A stretch of DNA of 41,947 nt, taken from Bacteroidales bacterium (GTDB taxonomy: Bacteria; Bacteroidota; Bacteroidia; Bacteroidales; JAAUTT01). Of the stretch, positions 20,007 to 29,226 are shown in pieces (the stretch's first letter is position 1; each line of letters starts with the position of its first letter). The position numbers and the translations under genes are program-made. The notes beneath the pieces were generated by a model, which did no database searches, was not told the origin of the DNA, and saw only the letters and a program-made list of their open reading frames with translations. The stretch is from positions 1 to 41,947 of the forward strand of contig JANYAP010000016.1 in the NCBI GenBank assembly GCA_025361285.1, written 5' to 3'.

Positions 20007-21791
20007 CTAATCGTCGGTTTTAACCATGTAAATTTCGTCGATAATGGTTTGATATTTATCGTGCAGGTGTTTTCGCTTAAGCTTTAATGTAGGCGACAGT
20101 TCGCCAGTAAGTTGGCTCCACTCCTCGGCTACCAATCTAAATCGTTTAATGTGTTCGGTTTGTCCTAAATGCGAATTAGTGTTGTTTACTTCTTTTTGAA
20201 ATCGCTCTATAACCAATGGGTTACGAATTAATTCCATATTATCGCGGAAATTAACGTGATGACGGAAGCACCAGTTGTGCAGAAATGTAAAGTTAGGCGA
20301 TATTAGTGCGCTGGCAAACTTTTCGTTTTCGCCAATTACCATTATCTGTTCAATAAAAATAGATTCTTTAAATTTGTTTTCGCAACCTTGTGGGGCAATA
20401 TATTTCCCGCTCGACAGCTTAAATATTTCTTTTTTTCGGTCGGTTATTTTCAGGTACTTGCCATCTTCCATTAGCCCAACATCGCCTGTATGAAGCCATC
20501 CATCAGCATCGATAACTTCGGCTGTTAAGTCGGGAGCTTTGTAATAACCCATCATAACATTTGGGCCTTTGCACAGTATTTCGCCATCGGCTGCAATTTT
20601 AACATGCACTCCATTAAGAATAGGGCCTACGGTTTCGAATCGTATTTCGCCCGATGTAGGATTATTAACCGAAACTACTGGACTCGCTTCGGTAAGTCCA
20701 TACCCCTCAATTATTTCAATACCAGCACTGGTAAAAACACGCGCAAGCCTCGGCTGTAGGGCGGCTCCACCGCAAAGTATCATTTTTATATTCCCGCCTA
20801 ATGCCTCGCGCCATTTCGAGAATATAAGCTTATCGGCAATCGATAGCTTTTTATGATACAGCCACCCATTTTCACGATTTCGTTTGTATAGTAATCCTAG
20901 GTTAACAGCCCAAAAAAATATTATCTTTTTAAAGTACGGCAAATCCTTTCCTTTACCAATTATACCATCGTAAACTCGCTCTAGCAAACGAGGTACAGTA
21001 TTGAATATGTGCGGCTTAATTTCTTTCAAATTTTCGAGTATCGTTCCCATATTTTCGGCATAATAAATACTTATCCCCTTATATTGATAATGGTAATTAA
21101 CTACTCGTTCGAAAACATGGCATAATGGAAGAAAACTCAATGCTTTATGCTGGTAATTGAGAGGCTGAATGTTGGCAGTGGCAATAAAATTAGAGACAAT
21201 GTTTTGATGTGATATCATAACTCCTTTCGGCACGCCTGTGGTTCCAGATGTGTATATAAGAGTTGCCATATCAGTGGGTTGAACTGAACATTTAATTTTT
21301 TCTAAATCGGTAAACCATATTTCGGCCTTTTCCTTGCCATCGTCAATAATTTCGGCCCAATTTTTAGCGCCACCAACTTGATTAAAGGTATAAATGGCTT
21401 CCACCGATGCAACCTTCTCTGCAATAGGCTTGAGCTTTTCGTAAAGAATTTTGTCGGAAACAATTAGTATTTTTGGCTCGGAATGACGAAATATGTATAA
21501 AAAATCGTCGTAACTAATTGTAGGATAAACAGGCACATGTACAATTCCTGCCTGCGACATGCCTAGGTCGGCAATGTTCCATTCGGGACGATTATTGGAT
21601 ACTGTAGCAATTTTATCGCCAGGTTTAAAACCCATTGACAGTAACCCATATCCGAAAAAATTAGCCTTTTCGATATAATCTTGCGTAGAATAATGAATCC
21701 AGCTTCCGTTGTGCTTTCCAGCAAGAGCATCGGTTTTTGAAGGGAAGTTAGTTCGGTATCGTTCAAGCAAATCGAAGGTGCGGCGTACCAT
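20007..21791 (-). CDS. Long-chain fatty-acid-CoA ligase (AMP-forming)
   Basis: TLIYTSGTTGVPKGVMISH, YGLTEASPVV, GWLHTGDVG, ITDRKKEIFKLSSGKYIAPQ. Confidence 0.95.
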   Translation of the reverse strand: MVRRTFDLLERYRTNFPSKTDALAGKHNGSWIHYSTQDYIEKANFFGYGLLSMGFKPGDKIATVSNNRPEWNIADLGMSQAGIVHVPVYPTISYDDFLYIFRHSEPKILIVSDKILYEKLKPIAEKVASVEAIYTFNQVGGAKNWAEIIDDGKEKAEIWFTDLEKIKCSVQPTDMATLIYTSGTTGVPKGVMISHQNIVSNFIATANIQPLNYQHKALSFLPLCHVFERVVNYHYQYKGISIYYAENMGTILENLKEIKPHIFNTVPRLLERVYDGIIGKGKDLPYFKKIIFFWAVNLGLLYKRNRENGWLYHKKLSIADKLIFSKWREALGGNIKMILCGGAALQPRLARVFTSAGIEIIEGYGLTEASPVVSVNNPTSGEIRFETVGPILNGVHVKIAADGEILCKGPNVMMGYYKAPDLTAEVIDADGWLHTGDVGLMEDGKYLKITDRKKEIFKLSSGKYIAPQGCENKFKESIFIEQIMVIGENEKFASALISPNFTFLHNWCFRHHVNFRDNMELIRNPLVIERFQKEVNNTNSHLGQTEHIKRFRLVAEEWSQLTGELSPTLKLKRKHLHDKYQTIIDEIYMVKTDD

Positions 21792-21799
21792 GGGAATAG

Positions 21800-21908
21800 T
21801 GTGAAGATGTGAAAATTACAAATGGGCAAATGGCAAATGACAGATGACAGATGACAATTGACAATTGACAAATTACAGGTACTATGTAAGTACTTTTTAC
21901 AATTAATA
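21800..21908. repeat. Heptad array (GACAAAT/GACAGAT/GACAATT) plus TACTATG-TAAGTACTTTTTACAATTA tail
   Basis: 7-bp period, same composite organisation as 19277-19395. Confidence 0.8.
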
Positions 21909-21914
21909 TAAACA

Positions 21915-21965
21915 GAATCTAGCGAAGCGATTTTGCTGCGCAGAGAATAGTTCACCAAAGGTAAT
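21915..21965 (+). repeat. 51-bp dispersed repeat, copy 1
   Basis: GAATCTAGCGAAGCGATTTTGCTGCGCAGAGAATAGTTCACCAAAGGTAAT; near-identical inverted copy at 32491-32541. Confidence 0.88.
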
Positions 21966-22043
21966 TTGTCCTTTAGGTACAATATCGGATATTCATAAAA
22001 ATTAAATATTAATATTAGTTAGTGTCGTTTAGTTAGTGGAATA

Positions 22044-22064
22044 ACACTTCGACAGGCTCAGTGT
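22044..22064. repeat. REP-like hairpin ACACTTCGACAGGCTCAGTGT
   Basis: Imperfect palindrome read directly. Confidence 0.6.
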
Positions 22065-22084
22065 TCAGTGGTAGTTGCGTAATT

Positions 22085-22197
22085 AATCCTGACAGGTTTT
22101 CGGTAATAAGTAGTCTTTCTGATAATTATTAATTGCTGAGGTTATATAAAACACAAAACCTGTCAGGATTTTCGACATTACGGATGGACACTAATTA
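22085..22197. mobile_element. MITE-like element with core IR AATCCTGACAGGTTTT...AAAACCTGTCAGGATT and right end ATTACGGATGGACACTAATTA; left end uncertain
   Basis: Perfect 16-bp IR; end motif shared with other loci in the window. Confidence 0.6.
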
Positions 22198-22245
22198 ATA
22201 TGATTAACTAAGCCCAGCCGAAGCGGGGTTTTGTTTTTAAAGGTT

Positions 22246-24276
22246 TTATGAAAGATGTTTGTTTAATAACGAAAGAAGCATTTTAGATTTTAATGGTTTG
22301 CTGATATAATTTATGCACCCCGCTTCTAAAGCTTTTTGTTTATCATCGGAAGCGGCATAGGCGGTTTGTGCAATAATTTTTAATTGAGGCTTATGCTGTT
22401 TAATTAGACGTATTGCTTCGTAGCCTGTTATATCGGGCAAGCCAATATCCATTAGTACTAAATCGACTGGATGAGTTGAGGCTATTTGCACCGCTTGGTT
22501 GCCGTATTGTGCATAAAGTATATTTAAACCCGTTTCGGAAAGGATTTCCTTAATAAATGCTGCATTATATGAATCGTCTTCGACTACAAGTATTGTTTTG
22601 TTTTGCAAAAAGTTTTTAATTTTTTCTTCAATTATAACTGGCTCATGCCCCAATGTAAGAGATGATTTATGTGGAATAGAAAAATAGAACGTTGAACCTT
22701 TGCCAATTTCGGATTCGAGCCAAATACGACCGCCTAACAATTCGACTAAGCCCTTAACTATTGACAAACCCAAGCCTGTACCGCCATATAAGCGGTTAGG
22801 GGATTGTTTAACTTGAGCAAAACGTTCAAAAACAAATTGTTGTTTATCGGAAGGGATACCAATACCAGTATCGGCGACAAAGAATATTACGTTATTATTA
22901 TCATCGAATTTGCAGCCTCCTTCAATTGAGCCAATATCGGTAAATTTAAAAGCATTTCCGATAAGGTTTATGAATATTTGTTTGAGCTTAACTTTATCTG
23001 TTAATATGATTGAAATATTAGGGTCGGAATGTGCCTCTAAACTCAATTTTATATGTTGTTTTTGAAGTTTTAATTGCTGTTCGGCAAAGAACAACTGCAA
23101 TTCGCTAAAAAGGGTATTCAAATTACAATTTTCAATAGTAACAGACAATTGACCTGATTCAATTTTTGCAATATCCAGAATGTCTTCAATAATTACTAAA
23201 AGGTCGTTGCATCGTTGGTTTATGATGTGAGAAAAGTTTTCGAGTTTTGGTTTATTGTTGTAGTTATGGACAAGTAGTTCGGAGAAGCCCATTATTGCAT
23301 TCATGGGGGTGCGTATTTCGTGGCTCATGTTTTGAAGGAAGGCGGTTTTGAGGCGGTCGCTTTCTTGGGCGCGTTCTTTGGCTATGCTTAATTCTTGATT
23401 TGTTTGATAAAGCTCGTCATTAATTTGTTGGTATTCCTCGTTTTGAGCCTCAATCTCTTCGGTTTTTTGTTTTAGTTGGTATTCGGAGAGCTTTCGGTCG
23501 GTAATATTTTCGCCAATGCTTGCAGTACCAATAATTTTTTTATTAGCATCAAATAAAATAGTGTTATTCCATGAAACAATAAGTGACTGACCGGCTTTTG
23601 TTAATATTTCGTTTTCGTAATTATAAGTAAAATCATCCCCGTTCATGACTCCTTGGAAAACTTTTTTTACCTGCTCAGCTATTTGTTTTGGCAAGAACAA
23701 ATCGAACCAGTTTTTGCCCATAATTTCATCAATGGAATACAGTGTAAGGCTTAATAAATGTGGATTGCAAAAGATAATATTGCCATTGACATCAAGCATT
23801 ACGGATAAGAGTTTTACATTAAGCATTAGGTCAGAAAAACGACGCTGCGACTCTGCAAGATTTTCCTTTTCGAGATAAAGTTCTTGGGTTCGCTCAACAA
23901 TGCGTTGCTCCAATAACTGCTTGTGCTGCTCATTTAGTTGGCGTTGATTTCGTTCTTCTAAAATAACACCAATCATAAATACAAAATTTTTCAGATAATC
24001 ATCGTAGGGTTTAAAAAGATTGTAGTCGGAAATGCTTACAAATAATTCGCCAAAAGTTGAATTGCCAAGATATATTGGATAGCTAAACGACAATGGTAAA
24101 CTATCATCAATGGGAGTGACGATTTCGTTATAAATAACTCTTTCAATTCCCGGAATATCTATAAGTCCCTTGCAAATAAAGCTAAATATAGATTTATTGT
24201 CGGGCAAATTATTTAGAATACTTTGCATAAGCAATAACTGTCCTAAAACTTTGGGATTTAGCTTTTCATCTGTCAT
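22246..24276 (-). CDS. PAS hybrid histidine kinase (PAS-HisKA-HATPase-REC)
   Basis: FLQNMSHEIRTPMNAIMGFSELL, DTGIGIP, GTGLGLSIVKGLVELLGG, REC VVEDDSYNAAFIKE...LVLMDIGLPDITG. Confidence 0.94.
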   Translation of the reverse strand: MTDEKLNPKVLGQLLLMQSILNNLPDNKSIFSFICKGLIDIPGIERVIYNEIVTPIDDSLPLSFSYPIYLGNSTFGELFVSISDYNLFKPYDDYLKNFVFMIGVILEERNQRQLNEQHKQLLEQRIVERTQELYLEKENLAESQRRFSDLMLNVKLLSVMLDVNGNIIFCNPHLLSLTLYSIDEIMGKNWFDLFLPKQIAEQVKKVFQGVMNGDDFTYNYENEILTKAGQSLIVSWNNTILFDANKKIIGTASIGENITDRKLSEYQLKQKTEEIEAQNEEYQQINDELYQTNQELSIAKERAQESDRLKTAFLQNMSHEIRTPMNAIMGFSELLVHNYNNKPKLENFSHIINQRCNDLLVIIEDILDIAKIESGQLSVTIENCNLNTLFSELQLFFAEQQLKLQKQHIKLSLEAHSDPNISIILTDKVKLKQIFINLIGNAFKFTDIGSIEGGCKFDDNNNVIFFVADTGIGIPSDKQQFVFERFAQVKQSPNRLYGGTGLGLSIVKGLVELLGGRIWLESEIGKGSTFYFSIPHKSSLTLGHEPVIIEEKIKNFLQNKTILVVEDDSYNAAFIKEILSETGLNILYAQYGNQAVQIASTHPVDLVLMDIGLPDITGYEAIRLIKQHKPQLKIIAQTAYAASDDKQKALEAGCINYISKPLKSKMLLSLLNKHLS

Positions 24277-24285
24277 AATTGAAAT

Positions 24286-24912
24286 TTATTTACAATTATT
24301 CTTTGCAAGATATTCCTCGGGCTGCATGAAAAAAGGATTATGTACAACTGAGCCGCGAACAATCATATATGGATGAACTTTCAAAATATCTAAAATTGCA
24401 GAGCCGTCGAACAAACGGGCGTCGTACTGGCAAACTGCATTAATGGGATATTGCCTCAATAACAGGCTTACTTTTGCTTCGTATTCCATTAAGCGAGAAC
24501 CACCGGGAATATTGACAATTTCCGGCAGCATTTCGCCAATAACCCTTGCGCCTGAACGGTTCTCTTTGATGCTGTTTTCATAAAATTCTTTTAATAAATT
24601 CAGCATTCTTTCGGGGTCGAATGTGCCTCCATCAAAATATACTTCTGCTGTTTTTGATAGTGTAAATTCGCCCGATTTTTCAACCTGCTTGTAGGTAATT
24701 CCATTTTTAAAAAACCCCTCAGAAAGTGTTGTTTCGGTTTCCTTTTCCGAAAAACAAGCGGCATTCTCTCCTGTTTGTAATCCGCTAACAATATAATTTA
24801 CTAAAGCTCCGTGCCTCTCATCATCGTCGTTAAATATTTGGCAAATATGAACTCCTGGTTCAAATTGCTGATTGGTGAAGCCAAGGGATATTTTTTGATT
24901 GTTATTTTCCAT
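24286..24912 (-). CDS. MEDS-domain sensory protein
   Basis: FEPGVHICQIFNDDDERHGALVNYIVSGLQTGENAACFSE and CQYDARLFDGSAILDILKVHP motifs; 9 bp upstream of the kinase. Confidence 0.85.
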   Translation of the reverse strand: MENNNQKISLGFTNQQFEPGVHICQIFNDDDERHGALVNYIVSGLQTGENAACFSEKETETTLSEGFFKNGITYKQVEKSGEFTLSKTAEVYFDGGTFDPERMLNLLKEFYENSIKENRSGARVIGEMLPEIVNIPGGSRLMEYEAKVSLLLRQYPINAVCQYDARLFDGSAILDILKVHPYMIVRGSVVHNPFFMQPEEYLAKNNCK

Positions 24913-25082
24913 AATTAATCCTCCTTGTTAAGTGAATTATGTTAAAGTTAAATTTTTTTTTAAAAATCCTTTATCAATTTGCGTAAACTTGTAAAACGAA
25001 GCAGGTGCGGTTTGAGAAAAGCAATTGTTTGGCAGCGACGGGAGGCATGCAGGAAAAGTAAAGGATCGGTTTTTTGGGCTTG

Positions 25083-25217
25083 TTGCTAACGTTCGAGGCT
25101 ATATTTGAGTACTGGTTGTACGAAGCGATTTCTTTTCAACATGCAAGGCTTGTGAGGCATTAGCCGAAACGCGCAACCTGCGATGAAACCCGCATTAAAT
25201 ATGAGCTGATGTTAGGT
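25083..25217 (-). repeat. attC-like long imperfect palindrome 1 (minus strand ACCTAAC...CGTTAGCA)
   Basis: Outer arms CTAAC...CATATTTAATG / CTATATTTGAG...CTAAC pair as inverted repeats; ACCTAAC fits RYYYAAC. Confidence 0.5.
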
Positions 25218-25227
25218 GCCGCCGTTT

Positions 25228-25350
25228 TTATTTTATTGATTCTATTTCGTCACTCCACGAATCATCCAAATCCTTAACATAAACATAATCAGGATTGTTT
25301 CATAATCCAAAATAGTTTGGCAAATTTGCATCAATCAGATATTTTGCCAT
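25228..25350 (-). pseudogene. Truncated DUF5615 PIN-like toxin (MAKYLIDANLPNYFGL*NNPDYVYVKDLDDSWSDEIESIK*)
   Basis: Manual translation; ATG overlaps the DUF433 stop (TAATG), in-frame TGA at 25300-25302, C-terminus lost at the palindrome. Confidence 0.72.
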
Positions 25351-25571
25351 TATGCAATCGATCGAATTGAATAATGATGACCCATTAAATCAGCTGCAAA
25401 TCTTAAACACGCATCAATATCCTCATTTACAAGTGTGGGATATTGCTTTAGAATTTCATCCTTAGAATCACCTGCACTTAAAAACTCCAATATTGACTGA
25501 ACAGAAATTCTTTTACCTCGAATGGTTGGCTTTCCATTGCAAATATTATTGTCAACTGTAATCCTATCCAT
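25350..25571 (-). CDS. DUF433 antitoxin-like protein
   Basis: MDRITVDNNICNGKPTIRGKRISVQSILEFLSAGDSKDEILKQYP signature; internal ATG at 25571 preferred. Confidence 0.85.
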   Translation of the reverse strand: MDRITVDNNICNGKPTIRGKRISVQSILEFLSAGDSKDEILKQYPTLVNEDIDACLRFAADLMGHHYSIRSIA

Positions 25572-25667
25572 TAAAAAAATCCATATTACTATTTTTTTAC
25601 CAAAATTAATCAATTAAAACATATTTGGCAATTTTATCAAACACTGTCGAATGGAGCGTAACCAGTT

Positions 25668-25803
25668 GTCCCTAACGATGGGCGGTATGAAAATGTTACC
25701 GATTGCGTGCGATTTCCTAACAAGTTACACAAAAGTTGAAGCGGGCTACAACCCTTGAATAACCCACTGAACCGGCAATTTTTTATACCGTGTGTTGTGC
25801 ACT
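25668..25803 (-). repeat. attC-like long imperfect palindrome 2 (minus strand GCACAAC...CGTTAGGG)
   Basis: CTAACGATGGGCGGTATGAAAATG... pairs with ...AATTTTTTATACCGTGTGTTGTGC. Confidence 0.5.
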
Positions 25804-25946
25804 GGTGTTCTATTTTTCTGTCATTTTTTCTTTCAATTTGCCATTTCGTTTCTGTCTGCCGTGCGATGGTTTGGTGGCTCTTTTGGATTTTTTAGCGTTG
25901 GTCTGTGCGATTGCAAAAAATACAAATGTGCCACCAAAAGCGTTGG

Positions 25947-27333
25947 CTATTTGAAATAAATTTCATCTCTTACACAAGTGTTGTTAAGCCAAAAACAATG
26001 TTTCGCGTATTCTTTTGCTTTCGTCAATTTGTCTTTGGTCGGCAAAGGATAAGTGTCTGCTGCGTTTGTGGCGTGTGGTCTAACGTGAGATACTGAATTG
26101 AAAGATTTGTTTGGAAAGTTTGAGTAACGAGTTGTTCCGACAACTTCCTTTACAATTTTGCCTTTTGAAACAATGTATTTTGTTTTTGCCCAAACTTTCT
26201 CAGCTTCAATAATGTCTTTGTAAGGCATATTCCAAAACTTCACTTTTCTTAAAACCAATTTCTCATTTTCAAATTGGAAAAACAAAAACAAAAATTTATG
26301 CTCTAAAATGTCTTTGAAATTAGAGTCGTCCCATTCTTCATTTACGATTTCTTCGTATTTGAAATTTGGAAAAGAAATATCTTCTTTGGGTAAATTGTTT
26401 TCCTTTAGTCTTACTGTCTTTACTATAATTTCAGCTTTTTCAAACTCCTCGATTTCCTTATCTAATTCAATTCCTAAGATTGCCTTTGTAAGGTTAGCAT
26501 AGAAACTTTTTGCCGTGGTGTTTATTTAAACTCCTGTTATAGTCAATATTTCTTCAACTGTCTTTCCGTAATATGGTTTGAATTTGGAAATTACGATTTC
26601 CTCAATTGTAAGCTTTTTTGCAACTGCAACTGATGGAATAAGTTTACCATAAATTCCTGTTGCTTCATTGGCAATTGAAGCAATAATATGATTTACATAA
26701 CCTTGTTTAAGTGAGTATGCTCTTTGTTTGGCTTGAATGACGCTAAAAGGTTGTTTTCTGACTGATGAAGCATTTGCACCTTTTGTGCAAGCACCTAAAT
26801 AAAATGTATCACCTTCCGAAAGTTCGTGTGCTTTTCCGTCAGCAATCTTTTGTTTGATTAACTCCCAATCCTTTTTTATTATTTCTAAGTCTGTATTTGA
26901 AAAAACTCCATTCGTCAACAAGTTTTATTAGGTAATCCAAAGTATCATAACCTGCTTGATGCAAATAGAAAATCAAAAGAATGTTTGCATTTTTTTTCCA
27001 AAAATCGCTATCTTCAAATTGTTGATTTACAACTTCAATGTAATTAATGATATTTAAAACCAATCGCTCTTTTGAACGATATTCATTATTCTTCAACTTT
27101 TTTAAAGGAGAAGATTTGAGTTCCATTCCAATTTCAAAAAAGTCTGCTTCCGATTTGGAGTTTGGGTCGTAACCAAAATAAAATTTCTCAAGTATTTGCC
27201 CGAAGTTTCCTTTACCTGTATAATTATGTTCTAAAACAAGAGGGTCGCAAGCCTGTCTTAAAGTCCTACCTTTAAGTAGCTTAGCGTAATCAATAACTGA
27301 TTTTTTATCTTTCGGTTTGTAAGGCAACTTCAT
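25947..27333 (-). pseudogene. Sau3AI-like type II restriction endonuclease, disrupted
   Basis: GNFGQILEKFYFGYDPNSKSEADFFEIGMELK (MutH/Sau3AI-type D-ExK). Frame breaks at a T6 run near 26900; in-frame TAA at 26526-26528 before the 3' part, which is in the same frame. Confidence 0.8.
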
Positions 27334-28603
27334 TAGTGATTTTTTGATTTAAAGATATTCCAATTTTTTCAATTACTCCGACGACTAATGCATTACCCAT
27401 AAAAAAAGCTCTTTTTGTATCCGAAACTTCTTCAAGTTTTGTATGGTCATCTGGAAACATATTTAAGCGTTCAAGTTCAACAGGTGAAAGCCTCCTATAA
27501 CCTTTTGTAGTTAGAATAACGTGTTTAAATCTTGATGGGGATTTTCCTCCCTCACCAGTTATTATTGTTCTTGAAGGTTTATCTAAAGGGTCTGGAAATA
27601 TCATACCACCTTCACTATAACTATACTCAAAACCTTGTGAGTTCATACGCATTTCTTTTTTTGGCCCTTTTAAATACATCCATTTATCAAGTTCGCTGTT
27701 GTCAATGTAGAATTCTGATGTGACCTCACCATTTTGAATAAGGTCTCTCAAAATCGTAAATTCTCCATCATAGTTTGGTTGTGTTTTTATTGTTGTAACC
27801 AAACTATTTATCATTACTCCTGAATTTTCAAACAGTCCTGTAGTTTCGCCTTTGTTGAAATTTTCAGAAATTAAAACAATATCTCCTTTAAGTGTAAATT
27901 CCGTTGGAAATAATGTTTTTTCTGATATTACGGGTAATGCTTCAGCTAATGTTCCTTCTTCTAAAATCCATTCTGTTGGTGTGACTTCCTTTAAACTTTC
28001 ATAAATGCAAGTTCCTTGGAGATATGCTAAAATGAAAATTCTTCTTCGTCTTTGTGGCATACCAAAATCGGCTGCATTTATTACTCGCCATTCAACTGCA
28101 TATCCCAAATGATCTAAACTTTGTAAAATGATTGCAAAGTCTCGTCCTCTTTGCCCTGATGGAGAAATTAGAAGTCTATCGACATTTTCGAGGAACAAAT
28201 ACTTTGGTTTATTTTGTTTTTCTGAAATTATTTTGTGGATACTCCACCACAAAACTCCTTTTTTCCCTATAAGTCCTTTTGAATTTTTTAAGGTTGTTGC
28301 AACAGAATAGTCTTGACAAGGAAAACCACCAACCAATAAATCGTGGTCTGGAATTACAGAAACATCAACTTGAGAAATATCATCATTTGAATGACCATTA
28401 TTTCCAAAACGATTTTCATAAACCAAAGAGGCGTGTTGCATTTTTGTAGATGGTTCCTATTGGTTGCTCCAAACTATTTTGTATGGTGATTTAAGCCCTT
28501 TTTTATAACCTGATGATGCAGATTTTCCATTCCATCCTTCAAGTCCAAGACGAAAGCCTCCTACACCTGCAAATAATTCTACGACTTTAATTTCATTTTC
28601 CAT
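27305..28603 (-). pseudogene. C5-cytosine DNA methyltransferase with in-frame TAG (28457-28459)
   Basis: Upstream of ORF 27305-28441 the same frame encodes MENEIKVVELFAGVGGFRLGLEG...KIVWSNQ-TAG-EPSTKMQHASLVYENRFG; motif IV GGFPCQDYS downstream. Confidence 0.88.
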
Positions 28604-28928
28604 TGTGAACAGTTTTTAGATATTTCACCTTTTCCTCAGCAACTTTCAAAATACTTAAATCTGCTTCCTCGTCAAGAATTTTGTAAGCGATTTGATCACT
28701 TAAAAAATCGTTCTGCAATTCCTTTTCGTCAACTTTAAAAAAGGCAGCAACTTGCTTAATATTTAGCTTGGTTGGCTGTCTTTCGTTGCGTTCAATCTTA
28801 GCCAATAGTGAAGTGTCAATACAAATTTGTTCTGAAACAAATTTTAAAGTCAAGCCCGCTGCTTCTCTGAGATTTCTAAGATGTTCTCCAAATGTTTTTG
28901 TATTCTTAATTGCTACCATATTAGTCAA
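28593..28928 (-). CDS. XRE-family HTH protein, probable RM controller
   Basis: FGEHLRNLREAAGLTLKFVSEQICIDTSLLAKIERNERQP; overlaps the start of the methyltransferase gene. Confidence 0.87.
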   Translation of the reverse strand: MTNMVAIKNTKTFGEHLRNLREAAGLTLKFVSEQICIDTSLLAKIERNERQPTKLNIKQVAAFFKVDEKELQNDFLSDQIAYKILDEEADLSILKVAEEKVKYLKTVHNGK

Positions 28929-29040
28929 ATATTGTCCAAAAATAAGGACAATAAATTTATGGACAAAAAAAGTCCATAAAAGTTTTCAACAATGTTTGGG
29001 TGGTCGGAGGGCTTGGGTGCGTCGGCAAGAAAATTGCTCT

Positions 29041-29082
29041 TTTGCAAGCCGAAGTGTCGGCTAGTGTGTCGGGGCTTGCAAA
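29041..29082. repeat. Inverted repeat TTTGCAAGCC...GGCTTGCAAA upstream of the RM module
   Basis: 10-bp perfect arms, 22-nt loop. Confidence 0.55.
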
Positions 29083-29183
29083 TGTGCAGTTTTGAGCAGT
29101 GGCAGTCATTTTTTTGTTTATTGTTTTCTGTCTTTAAGTAGCAAATTGTCTGCTGTGTCGTTGTCTTTTTACACTTGTACAGA

Positions 29184-29222
29184 ACTATATACTATATACC
29201 ATGTACTATGTACTAATTACTT
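29184..29222. repeat. Heptad array CTATATA CTATATA CCATGTA CTATGTA CTAATTA
   Basis: 7-bp period read directly. Confidence 0.65.
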
Positions 29223-29226
29223 TCCA

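Noticed and set aside
21563-21982. 139-aa minus-strand ORF at the acyl-CoA ligase start
   Set aside because: Overlaps the ligase in another frame and its N-terminal half is translated heptad repeat.
12377-28603. Genome-wide stop-codon reassignment explaining the in-frame TAG/TGA/TAA codons
   Set aside because: All three are also used as normal terminal stops by intact genes (metF and def TAG; ruvX and the Tat-signal ORF TGA; metH TAA), and all three stops occur as lesions.
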